NCBI RefSeq assembly: GCF_000185965.1
Contig: NC_014924.1
Span: 3,038,001 to 3,102,000 of the forward strand
Length of the DNA stretch: 64,000 nucleotides
Origin: Pseudoxanthomonas suwonensis 11-1
GTDB lineage: Bacteria; Pseudomonadota; Gammaproteobacteria; Xanthomonadales; Xanthomonadaceae
Direction of reading: 5' to 3'
The position numbers and the translations under genes are program-made. Each line of letters starts with the position of its first letter. The stretch's first letter is position 1. Positions 7,955 to 16,772 of this stretch are shown here, one piece after another. Below the pieces are notes generated by a model, which did not search any database, was not told the origin of the DNA, and saw only the letters and a program-made list of their open reading frames with translations.

Positions 7955-9256
7955 GTGCACCGCATCCGCCTGCGTCCCTGCCTGTCCGCCCTGCTCCTGG
8001 CCTGCGCGGCCTTCGCCGCCAGCGCCGCGCCGGCCCCGTTCGATGGCCGCGCCGGGGTGGCCCGCGTCGACAAGGCGCGGATCGACGCCGCGCTTTCCGG
8101 GCTGGTCGAGTCCGGCCGCATCGTCGGCGTGTCCGCCCTGGTCTGGCAGGACGGCCGCGAGGCCTACCACGGTGCCTTCGGCCTGGCCGACCGCGAGGCC
8201 GGGCGGCCGATGGCGCGCGACACCCTGGTCCAGGTCTTCTCGATGACCAAGCCGGTCACCGGCGTGGCCCTGATGCAGCTGCATGAGCAGGGCCGCTTCG
8301 GCCTGGACGATCCGGTCGCCCGATACCTGCCGGAGTTCGCGGCGGTGAAGGTCCATGGCGGCACCGATGCCCAGGGCCAGCCGCTGCTGCTGGACCCCCA
8401 GCGTCCCATCACCATCCGCGACCTGCTGCGGCACACCGCGGGCATGGCCGGCGGCGACGCGCCGGAGCCGGTCGGCGGCTACTACCGCGCCGCCGATCCG
8501 GACAACCTCGACAACACCCTCGAGGAAGCGGTGCGGCGCATGGCCAGCGTGCCGCTGCTGTACCAGCCGGGCGAGCAGTGGTTCTACTCCCCCGCGGTGG
8601 ACGTGCAGGCGCGGCTGGTCGAGGTGCTGTCGGGCATGCCGTTCGAGCGCTACCTGCAGCGCCACGTGTTCGGCCCGCTGAAGATGAAGGACACCCGCTA
8701 CACCCTGCGCCCGCAGGACCGCCCGCGCATCGCCGCGATGTACCGGCGCAGCGACGATGGCGTGCTGACCCGCGTCCCCGACGAGCAGGCCTATGCGCTC
8801 ATCGGCCGCCAGCGCGCGCTCACGCCGGGCAGCTGGGGCCTGGTGTCCAGCCTCGACGACTACATGCGTTTCGCGCGCATGCTGCTGGGTGGCGGCGAGC
8901 TGGACGGCGTGCGCCTGCTGCAGCCGTCGACGGTGCGGCTGATGGCCACCGACGCGCTGCCGGGCAACATCGGCCCCGGCGAGCGTTCATGGCTGCCGAG
9001 CAAGGGCCAGGTCGGCTTCGGCATCGACTTCGCCGTGCGCATCGCGCCGCCGGCGGATGCGGAGGAGGCCTCCGGCGAGATCGGCGAATTCTTCTGGGAT
9101 GGCGCGGCCAACACCCTGTTCTGGGTGGACCCGGCCAACCAGCTGGCGGCGGTGCTGTTCACCCAGTGGCTGCCGTTCGGCAAGGTGCCGCTGCACAAGG
9201 ACTTCCGCGACGCGGTCTACGCCGACGACAGCAGCGCCGCCGCGCCGCGGCCCTGA
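7955..9256 (+). CDS. Secreted beta-lactamase-family serine hydrolase (class C/esterase-like)
   Basis: 433 residues from a GTG at 7955 with GGAGAG upstream. A signal peptide (LSALLLACAAFAASAAPA) directs it to the periplasm. The SxxK nucleophile motif is SMTKPVTGVAL, followed by HEQGRFGLDDPVARYLPEF, RDLLRHTAGMAGGD and a Tyr in FYSPAVDVQARLVE at the YxN position; the Asn is replaced by Pro, which favours an esterase or carboxypeptidase-like role over beta-lactam hydrolysis. It interrupts the pigment genes and has no obvious pathway partner. Confidence 0.85.
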   Translation: MHRIRLRPCLSALLLACAAFAASAAPAPFDGRAGVARVDKARIDAALSGLVESGRIVGVSALVWQDGREAYHGAFGLADREAGRPMARDTLVQVFSMTKPVTGVALMQLHEQGRFGLDDPVARYLPEFAAVKVHGGTDAQGQPLLLDPQRPITIRDLLRHTAGMAGGDAPEPVGGYYRAADPDNLDNTLEEAVRRMASVPLLYQPGEQWFYSPAVDVQARLVEVLSGMPFERYLQRHVFGPLKMKDTRYTLRPQDRPRIAAMYRRSDDGVLTRVPDEQAYALIGRQRALTPGSWGLVSSLDDYMRFARMLLGGGELDGVRLLQPSTVRLMATDALPGNIGPGERSWLPSKGQVGFGIDFAVRIAPPADAEEASGEIGEFFWDGAANTLFWVDPANQLAAVLFTQWLPFGKVPLHKDFRDAVYADDSSAAAPRP

Positions 9257-9278
9257 GTGGGCGCGCCGGCGCCCTCCT

Positions 9279-10343
9279 TCAGTCGGCGACGGGCGTGCAG
9301 TTTTCCTGTTCGCGCCCGATCGGGTTCCAGCGCGAGCGCGGCTTGCACGGCGGCAGCTTCGGCGCCTGCGCCGCCGCCCGCGCAGCGGCCTCGGCGCGCG
9401 CGGCCTGCAGCCGCTGCGCCTTGAGCCTGGCCAGCTCGGCGCGAATCTGCGGCAGGGCCGCCAGCGCGGCCTTCTCGCCCTCGAGGATGGCCTGGTTGCG
9501 ACGGGTGAAGTCGGCCGAGCCGTAGTCGGTCACGTCCGGGCGGATCACGATGTCCGCGCGCGCCAGCTCCTGCTCGCCCAGGCGCTGGCCCATGATCGAG
9601 ATCGACTGGTTGACGATGCCCAGCATGCCGTCCGGGCGCTTGCCGCTGGCCTTGCTGGAGATGTCCACGGCGATGACGAAGTCCGCGCCGAGCTGGCGCG
9701 CCGCGTCCACCGGCACCGGGCTGACCACGCCGCCGTCCACGTACTGGTACTGGCCGATGGTCACCGGCTCGAACACGCCCGGCACGCTGCTGGAGGCGCG
9801 CACCGCCTGGCCGGTGTTGCCGCGCACGAACACGGTGCGTTCGCCGGTCTCCAGGCGGGTGGCGACCGCCGCGAACGGCATGCGCAGGCGCTCGATCGGG
9901 CGCTTGCCGACCTGGGCGTTGACGTAGTCCTGCAGGGCCACGCCCTGGACCAGGCCGCCGGAGAACAGGCGCACGTCGCGGATCCTGCCCTCGTCCAGCG
10001 CGACCGCCTTCTCCTGCAGCTGGAACGGATCCATGCCGCTGGCGTAGAGCGAGCCGACCACGCTGCCGGCGCTGGTGCCGGCGACCACGTCGGGCTTGAG
10101 CCCGTTGGCCTCCAGCATCTTGATCACGCCGATGTGGGCAAAGCCCTTGGCCGCGCCACCGCCCAGCGCCAGGCCGATCTTCGGCGGCGCCACGACCGGG
10201 TCGGGCACGACCGGGGCCACCGGCTGCGGCGCGGTGGGACGGGTGTTCCCGCCGCCGCATGCCGCCAGCAGTGCACCGGCCAGCAGGGGCAGGAGCAGGC
10301 GCCGGAGGCGCGGGCGGGACGGATTGGCCTGGGTCTGGGTCAC
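9279..10343 (-). CDS. Patatin-like phospholipase lipoprotein (RssA/NTE family)
   Basis: 354 residues from a GTG at 10343. An N-terminal signal ends in the lipobox LLAAC with Cys29, so it should be a lipoprotein. The patatin fold is marked by the oxyanion loop GGGAAKG (61-67), the nucleophile elbow GTSAGS with Ser91, and the catalytic Asp in YVDGGVVSPVPV. A charged Ala/Arg-rich C-terminus follows. It faces the serine hydrolase convergently (22 bp apart) and lies 41 bp downstream of the AMP ligase, so the two may share a transcript. Predicted role: acyl-ester hydrolysis at the envelope. Confidence 0.85.
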   Translation of the reverse strand: MTQTQANPSRPRLRRLLLPLLAGALLAACGGGNTRPTAPQPVAPVVPDPVVAPPKIGLALGGGAAKGFAHIGVIKMLEANGLKPDVVAGTSAGSVVGSLYASGMDPFQLQEKAVALDEGRIRDVRLFSGGLVQGVALQDYVNAQVGKRPIERLRMPFAAVATRLETGERTVFVRGNTGQAVRASSSVPGVFEPVTIGQYQYVDGGVVSPVPVDAARQLGADFVIAVDISSKASGKRPDGMLGIVNQSISIMGQRLGEQELARADIVIRPDVTDYGSADFTRRNQAILEGEKAALAALPQIRAELARLKAQRLQAARAEAAARAAAQAPKLPPCKPRSRWNPIGREQENCTPVAD

Positions 10344-10384
10344 GGTGGCGGGTACGCGCGGACGTGCGGGAATGCCGGCCGATT

Positions 10385-11776
10385 CTAGGCGGCGTTCCCT
10401 GACCCGGACCCGACGGTGCAGGTGCCCGGCCCCGCCAGCGCCTCCAGCAGGGCGTCGCGGCACAGCTTGCCGGTGGCATTGCGCGGCAGCTGCGGCAGCA
10501 GGCGCACGCGGCGCGGCAGGAACACCGGATCGACGTTCGCGCGCAGGGCGGCGACGATGTCGGCCGGGGCCAGGCCAGGCGCGACCGCCAGCGCGGCGAT
10601 GCGCCCCACCCCGCCCTCGCGCCCGGGCTCCAGCTGCACCACCACGCCGTCCTCGACGCCGGGCACGGCCAGCAGGCGGCGGGTAAGGTCGCCCAGCGAG
10701 GCGCGCTTGCCGGCGATCTCGAGCAGGTCGGCCTGGCGTCCGCACAGGCGGAAACGGCCATCGGGCTCGACCTCGAAGATATCGGCCAGCGCCACCGGCA
10801 CCGGCAGGTGCGGGGCGTGGACCAGGGTGCCGTCGGGCTGCGGGCTGACCCGCACGCCCGGCAGCGGCGTCCACAGCGGATCGCGCGCGGTGCGGCGACG
10901 GGCGAACACGCAGGTCTCGGTCGAGCCGAACACCTCGCGCACCTCGCCGCCGTAGCGGTCCTCGGCCTCGGCAGCCAGTTCCTGCGGCAGCGGCGCGGTG
11001 GCGGAGACGATCCCGGCCAGTGCCGGCAGGGACACGCCCGAGCGCAGCAGCGCGCGCAGGTGCACCGGCGTGGTCACCAGGATGCGCGGCCCGGTGGCCT
11101 GCTCCAGCGCCCCGGCCACGTCGGCCGGCAGCAGCGGCCGGCCCGCGTGCACCGCGGCACCGCCCAGCAGCGGCAGCAGCACGCTCATCTCCATGCCATA
11201 CATGTGCTGCGAGGGCACGGTGGCCACGACCTGCGGCTGCTGGTCGCCCCACAGGTCGGCCAGCGCGGCCAGGTTCTGCCCGGTACCGGTGGCGAACGCG
11301 CCCCAGGTCTTGGAATGGGCCTGCGGACGGCCGGTGCTGCCGGAGGTGTAGCCGATCGCGGCCAGGTCGCCACGACGCACCAGCGGGGTGGGCCCGTTCG
11401 CCGGGGCCAGCTCGGCCGCGGTTTCCGGTCCGGGCACGTCCATCCCGCATTCGCCGCCCAGGCGGTAGGCGCCACCATCGGCGTGGGCCTGGATCACGTC
11501 GGCCAGGGTCTGCGGCGCGCCGGACGGTGGCAGCAGGGCGACCTGCCCGCGCAGCGCGGCGGCGCAGAAGCCCAGCAGGAAGCGGTAGCGGTCCTCGGAC
11601 AGGTGGGCCACACAGCGCGCTTCCGGCAGCCGCTCCGCCAGCGCGCGGGCCTGGGCGAGGAACTGCCCGAGGGTTACCCGGGTGCTGCCGTCGAACACGA
11701 CGACGCGCGCCGGATCCCCGGCGACGAGAGGCAGGTCTTCGACCGCGGGAAGGGCTGGCTGGATTACGGCTGACAT
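10385..11776 (-). CDS. xanA2: Adenylate-forming ligase, 3-hydroxybenzoate:ACP ligase type
   Basis: 463 residues with the ANL-superfamily motifs. These are the P-loop AAIGYTSGSTGRPQAHSKTW, the Tyr/Gly block VPSQHMYGMEMSV, the A5-like REVFGSTETCVF and the C-terminal hinge and catalytic Lys region (RLCGRQADLLEIAGKRAS ... LPRNATGKLCRDAL). In Xanthomonas XanA2 activates 3-hydroxybenzoate and transfers it to XanC; the nearby chorismatase and ACP make that the most likely role here. It lacks an attached carrier domain, in keeping with a separate ACP. The ATG at 11776 leaves a 162-bp divergent region to the S9 peptidase. Confidence 0.8.
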   Translation of the reverse strand: MSAVIQPALPAVEDLPLVAGDPARVVVFDGSTRVTLGQFLAQARALAERLPEARCVAHLSEDRYRFLLGFCAAALRGQVALLPPSGAPQTLADVIQAHADGGAYRLGGECGMDVPGPETAAELAPANGPTPLVRRGDLAAIGYTSGSTGRPQAHSKTWGAFATGTGQNLAALADLWGDQQPQVVATVPSQHMYGMEMSVLLPLLGGAAVHAGRPLLPADVAGALEQATGPRILVTTPVHLRALLRSGVSLPALAGIVSATAPLPQELAAEAEDRYGGEVREVFGSTETCVFARRRTARDPLWTPLPGVRVSPQPDGTLVHAPHLPVPVALADIFEVEPDGRFRLCGRQADLLEIAGKRASLGDLTRRLLAVPGVEDGVVVQLEPGREGGVGRIAALAVAPGLAPADIVAALRANVDPVFLPRRVRLLPQLPRNATGKLCRDALLEALAGPGTCTVGSGSGNAA

Positions 11777-11938
11777 CAGGCTCGGGAGTTCCTGCGGCAG
11801 TCCCCGCCGCCGCACAAGGCGCACAGGATCGCCCCCAGCCGCCGCTGCGGCAAGCGCGCCCACCCATGACCTCCAGCCGTGGGGCGCCCCGGAGGGGACT
11901 GCTACCCTGCGGCGCCAGTCCATATGCCGGTTTTGTCC

Positions 11939-14341
11939 ATGACCCAGCCTTCCCCGCGGGCCGCACTGCGCCTGCTGCCGCTGCTGCTGGCGGCCCTGCC
12001 CCTGGCGAGCTCCGCCCAGGCCCCGTCCGGCGGCGATTTCACCCTCGAGCAGGCGATGGCCGAGCCGGACTGGATCGGCCCGCCGGTGGAAAAGGCCTGG
12101 TGGAGCTGGGATGGCCGCGAGGCCCAGCTGCTGCTCAAGCGCGAAGGCTCCCCGGTGCGCGACACCTGGCGCCAGCCGGTGGCCGGCGGCGCCCTGCAGC
12201 GGGTCCCTGATGCCGAGCGCGCCGCCCTGGATGCGCCGGATCCGGCCTACGACCCGCAGCGCCGGCGCATGGCCTTCGTCCGCAACGGTGACGTGTTCGT
12301 ACGCGACCTGGCCAGCGGCCGCCTGGTCCAGCTCACCCGCACCGCCCAGGCCGAGTCGCAGGTCCGTTTCGCCGCCGACGGCGGCGTGCTCTGGCGCGCG
12401 GGCAACGACTGGTTCCATTGGCGCGCCGACGGCACCACCGCCCAGGTCGCCAGCCCGCGGGCCGAGCGCGATCCGGCCGCGCCGCCGGCCGCCGACGCCC
12501 TGCGCGAGCAGCAGCTGCGCACGCTCGAGACCCTGCGCCGCGACCGCGAGCGCCGCGAGGCCCAGCGCGCGCAGGAGGACGCCTGGCGCAAGGCCGACCC
12601 GACCCGCGCCGCCGCCCCGGTGTTCCTCGGCGACGACGTCGAGATCGTCGACACCAGCCTCTCGCCGGACGCGCGCCACCTGCTGGTGGTGACCAGGAAG
12701 AAGGGTGCCGACGGCGGCCGCGAAGGCAAGATGCCGACCTACGTCACCGAGTCCGGCTACGAGGAATTCGAGGACGTGCGCACCCGCGTCGGCCGCAACG
12801 ACCCCGTCCCGCATGCGCTGTGGCTGGTCGACGCGGTCGAGGGCCGCGCCCGCGAACTCACGTTCGACGCCCTGCCCGGCATCGCCAGCGACCCGCTGGC
12901 GGCGATGCGCAAGGCCGCCGGGAAGGAGCCGCTCAAGGGCAACCGCCCGCTGCAGGTCGGCGGCGAAGGCGCCGGCGCGGCGATCCGCTGGAGCGACGAC
13001 GGCCGCAACGTGGCGGTGATGCTGCGCGCGATCGACAACAAGGACCGCTGGATCGCCTCGGTCGACCTCGACCAGGCCCGCCTGCAGCCGCGCCACCGCC
13101 TCACCGATCCGGCCTGGATCAACTGGAACTTCAACGAGTTCGGCTGGCTGCCCGACAACCAGACCCTGTGGTTCGTGTCCGAGGAGAGCGGCTACGCCCA
13201 CCTCTACACCCAGTCCGGCAACGGCAGGCCGCGCCAGCGCACCTCCGGCCGCTGGGAGGCCTCGGCGCCGGTCCCGACCGCCGACGGCCGCGGCCTGCTG
13301 TTCCTGTGCAACCGCGCCTGGCCGGGCGACTACGAGGTCTGCGCCCTGGACCTGGGCAGCGACCAGGTCCGCGAGGTCACCGCGCTCGATGGCGTGGAGG
13401 ACTTCGTGCTCTCGCCCGACGGCCGCCAGCTGCTGGTGCGCTACTCGGGCAGCTGGCTGCCGCCGCAGCTGGCGGTCGCGCCGCTGGACGGCGGCGAGGC
13501 CAGGGTCCTGACCGACACCCGCAGCCCCGCGTTCAAGGCCCGCGCCTGGACCGCGCCACGGATGGTGCAGGTGCCGTCGAAGCACGGCGCCGGCAGCGTC
13601 TGGGGCAAGTTCTACGGGCCGAAGGACTACGAGCCGGGCCGCAGGTACCCGGTGGTGATGTTCGTGCACGGCGCCGGCTACCTGCAGAACGTGCACGCGC
13701 GCTGGCCCAACTACTTCCGCGAGCAGATGTTCCACCACCTGCTGGTCGAGCAGGGCTACGTGGTCCTGGACCTGGACTACCGCGGCAGCGAGGGCTACGG
13801 CCGCGACTGGCGCACCGCGATCTACCGCCGGATGGGCCACCCGGAGCTGGAGGACTACCTGGATGGCCTGGACTGGGTGGTGGCCAACCACCAGGGCGAC
13901 CGTGACCACGCCGGCATCTACGGCGGCAGCTATGGCGGCTTCATGACCTTCATGGCCCTGTTCCGCAGCCCGGGCACGTTCAAGGCCGGTGCCGCGCTGC
14001 GCCCGGTGGTCGACTGGACCCAGTACAACCACGAGTACACCTCGAACATCCTCAACACCCCGGAGCTGGACCCGGAGGCGTACCGCAAGTCCTCGCCGAT
14101 CGAATACGCCGAAGGCCTGCAGGACCACTTGCTGATCGCCCACGGCATGATCGACGACAACGTCTTCTACCGTGACTCGGTGGTGCTGGCGCAGAAGCTG
14201 ATCGAGCTGCGCAAGGACAACTGGGAGCTGGCCTCCTATCCGCTCGAACGCCACGGCTACGTGCGTTCGGACTCCTGGTTCGACCAGTACCGGCGCATCC
14301 ACAAGCTGTTCGAGCGCACCCTCAAGGAGCCGGCGCGATGA
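11939..14341 (+). CDS. Secreted S9-family prolyl oligopeptidase/dipeptidyl peptidase
   Basis: About 800 residues. A signal peptide (LRLLPLLLAALPLASSAQA) precedes a beta-propeller with WD40-like blades, for example FNEFGWLPDNQTLWFVSEES. The alpha/beta-hydrolase domain has the Ser in GGSYGGFMTFM, the Asp in AHGMIDDNVFY and the His in LERHGYVRSD. An in-frame ATG at 11924 is the alternative start. It should cleave peptides, probably after proline, in the periplasm or outside the cell. The stop overlaps the NUDIX start (ATGA), so the two are translationally coupled. Confidence 0.9.
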   Translation: MTQPSPRAALRLLPLLLAALPLASSAQAPSGGDFTLEQAMAEPDWIGPPVEKAWWSWDGREAQLLLKREGSPVRDTWRQPVAGGALQRVPDAERAALDAPDPAYDPQRRRMAFVRNGDVFVRDLASGRLVQLTRTAQAESQVRFAADGGVLWRAGNDWFHWRADGTTAQVASPRAERDPAAPPAADALREQQLRTLETLRRDRERREAQRAQEDAWRKADPTRAAAPVFLGDDVEIVDTSLSPDARHLLVVTRKKGADGGREGKMPTYVTESGYEEFEDVRTRVGRNDPVPHALWLVDAVEGRARELTFDALPGIASDPLAAMRKAAGKEPLKGNRPLQVGGEGAGAAIRWSDDGRNVAVMLRAIDNKDRWIASVDLDQARLQPRHRLTDPAWINWNFNEFGWLPDNQTLWFVSEESGYAHLYTQSGNGRPRQRTSGRWEASAPVPTADGRGLLFLCNRAWPGDYEVCALDLGSDQVREVTALDGVEDFVLSPDGRQLLVRYSGSWLPPQLAVAPLDGGEARVLTDTRSPAFKARAWTAPRMVQVPSKHGAGSVWGKFYGPKDYEPGRRYPVVMFVHGAGYLQNVHARWPNYFREQMFHHLLVEQGYVVLDLDYRGSEGYGRDWRTAIYRRMGHPELEDYLDGLDWVVANHQGDRDHAGIYGGSYGGFMTFMALFRSPGTFKAGAALRPVVDWTQYNHEYTSNILNTPELDPEAYRKSSPIEYAEGLQDHLLIAHGMIDDNVFYRDSVVLAQKLIELRKDNWELASYPLERHGYVRSDSWFDQYRRIHKLFERTLKEPAR

Positions 14342-14763
14342 GCAGCGCCGGGCTGATCCGGACCGTGGCCGCGGTCATCCGCGACCCGGCCGGGCGCGTG
14401 CTGCTGGTGCGCAAGCGCGGCTCGACCACCTTCATCCAGCCCGGCGGCAAGACCGAGCCGGGCGAGTCGGCGCTGCAGACCCTGGCCCGCGAGCTGGAGG
14501 AGGAGCTGGGCGTGGTCCTGCGCGTGGACAGCGCGCACCGCCTGGGCGAGTTCGAGGCCGACGCGGTCAACGAGCCCGGGCGCCGGGTGCGCACCGAGGC
14601 CTATGCGGTCGAGGTCGACGGCCATCCGCAGGTCCGGGCCGAGATCGAGGAGCTTGCCTGGGTGGTGCCGCAGGCGCCGTTCCCGGTGAAGGTCGCCCCG
14701 CTCAGCGCCGGCCACGTGCTGCCGGCCCTGCGCCGGGCGATGGCCGCCGGCGAGCTGGCCTGA
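14338..14763 (+). CDS. NUDIX hydrolase
   Basis: 141 residues with a complete Nudix box, GX5EX7REUXEEXGU, seen as GGKTEPGESALQTLARELEE followed by ELGV at about residues 39-62. The family hydrolyses nucleoside diphosphates linked to another group; the substrate cannot be told from sequence. The start overlaps the S9 peptidase stop by 4 bp, so it is the second gene of that operon. No membrane segment or signal is visible. Confidence 0.9.
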   Translation: MSSAGLIRTVAAVIRDPAGRVLLVRKRGSTTFIQPGGKTEPGESALQTLARELEEELGVVLRVDSAHRLGEFEADAVNEPGRRVRTEAYAVEVDGHPQVRAEIEELAWVVPQAPFPVKVAPLSAGHVLPALRRAMAAGELA

Positions 14764-14811
14764 GCGACGCCCCGGCTGGGGCACAATGACGCCATCGACC
14801 GGGGATCGACG

Positions 14812-15381
14812 ATGCAGGCACCACCGCCGCTGCCGCGCAGCAGCTTCATCACCACGCTGGGCCGGATCTCGCTGCTGCTGGCCTGCCTCACCCTGGCCGG
14901 GGCCTTGGGCCAGGCGGCGGTGGCCGTGGCCATCAGCGACGCCACCGTCGCCCGCCTGGTGGCCGAACCGGCGATGCCACCGATGCTGGGCTGGATGCTG
15001 GGGCATCGCCGCCTGCTGTCGCTGCTGGGCCTGCTGCTGGCGCTGCTGTTCCTGGCCTCTTCCTGGGGCCTGCTCAAGCGCCAGGAATGGGCGCGCTGGG
15101 GCTTCATCGCCTTCCTGCTGGTCACCGCCGCGCTGAACTTCGCCGGCCTGCCCCTGGCCGGGCAGGTCATCGACGGCATGACCGGCGCCTTCCCCGCCCA
15201 GTTCCTCGATACCCCCGAAGGCCGCGATTTCATGGTCCAGATGCGGGCCAACCGCATCGTCTCGATGGCCATGGCCACGGTCACCGCGGTGGCTTTCGCC
15301 TGCCTGCACGGCTGGCTGGCCTGGAAGCTGTGCACCCCGCAGGTGCGGGCCGAGTTCACCCCGGGCGCCGGGGACGCTTGA
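14812..15381 (+). CDS. Hypothetical integral membrane protein
   Basis: 189 residues with four likely transmembrane helices: LGRISLLLACLTLAGALGQA, LLSLLGLLLALLFLASSWGL, WGFIAFLLVTAALNFAGLPL, and MAMATVTAVAFACLHGWLAW. The ATG at 14812 lies 48 bp after the NUDIX stop and 24 nt after a CACAAT hexamer that may be a -10 element. No family is recognised. It precedes hemF by 43 bp, but hemF carries its own putative promoter. Confidence 0.65.
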   Translation: MQAPPPLPRSSFITTLGRISLLLACLTLAGALGQAAVAVAISDATVARLVAEPAMPPMLGWMLGHRRLLSLLGLLLALLFLASSWGLLKRQEWARWGFIAFLLVTAALNFAGLPLAGQVIDGMTGAFPAQFLDTPEGRDFMVQMRANRIVSMAMATVTAVAFACLHGWLAWKLCTPQVRAEFTPGAGDA

Positions 15382-15412
15382 TCCCGATCAAGGGCGGTGC
15401 CGCATGGCCCGC

Positions 15413-16360
<948 letters not shown>

Positions 16361-16379
16361 CCCGCGCCGGTAGATCCAC

Positions 16380-16635
16380 CAGGGGAAAGCGGCCGGGAAA
16401 CGGCCGCCGCGGGAGTTCCGGACCGTTCCGGAAAGAGGCATGGGACGCCAGCTGCGCCGTGCGCGGCACGGCCGCGCGCGCAGCTGCAGGAACGGGACCC
16501 GGAAATAAGAAGCCCCGCCAACCAGGGGGAGGTTGGCGGGGCCGGGGAACGGCGGCTTGGGGAGGAGCCCCCGTTCCAGTAGATCTGCTCCAGGGGAAGG
16601 GAGAGATCCGCGACAGGCGTTGCACCTGTCGAGGG
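16380..16635 (+). ncRNA. Candidate structured RNA: hairpin run with GGA loops in the hemF-polA gap
   Basis: The 412-bp gap between hemF and polA has no gene but folds on the plus strand into a series of hairpins. They are GCGGCCG-GGAAA-CGGCCGC (16389-16407); 11-bp arms around AGGGGGA (16513-16541); GGAACGG/CCGTTCC enclosing GGCT-TGGGGAGG-AGCC (16546-16577); GATCTGCTCC paired with GGAGAGATC around AGGGGAAG (16582-16608); and CGACAGG-N7-CCTGTCG (16611-16631). Four loops expose GGA, the binding motif of CsrA/RsmA, as in RsmY/Z-type RNAs. No clear promoter or poly-U terminator is seen on this strand, so it may instead be a hemF 3' UTR, and one hairpin may be the polA terminator read from the other strand. 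Confidence 0.35.
16501..16541 (-). terminator. Probable intrinsic terminator downstream of polA
   Basis: Perfect 11-bp inverted repeat CCCCGCCAACC / GGTTGGCGGGG with a 7-nt loop at 16513-16541. Read on the minus strand it is followed by CTTCTTATTT, a T-rich tail. It lies about 230 bp after the polA stop. On the plus strand there is no T-tract. Confidence 0.5.
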
Positions 16636-16772
16636 CTATCTAACCACGGGCAACATTGGTATTGCGTGAAGAAGCGTTACTGGAACCGGTTTTGTTTAGT
16701 CCGGATTCAGTGGCCCGAAACGGTTTCCGAATGAAGCATACAGATTCGGGTAAAAACCACGTGAAACACAGG

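Noticed and set aside
10385..14302. 1305-codon minus-strand frame continuing upstream of the AMP ligase
   Set aside because: The extra 840 codons are the antisense of the S9 peptidase; the ligase starts at 11776.
16753..16768. CACGTGAAACA, half of the parS consensus
   Set aside because: Only 11 of 16 positions match and the left half is lost; 46 kb from parAB and single. Most likely chance.
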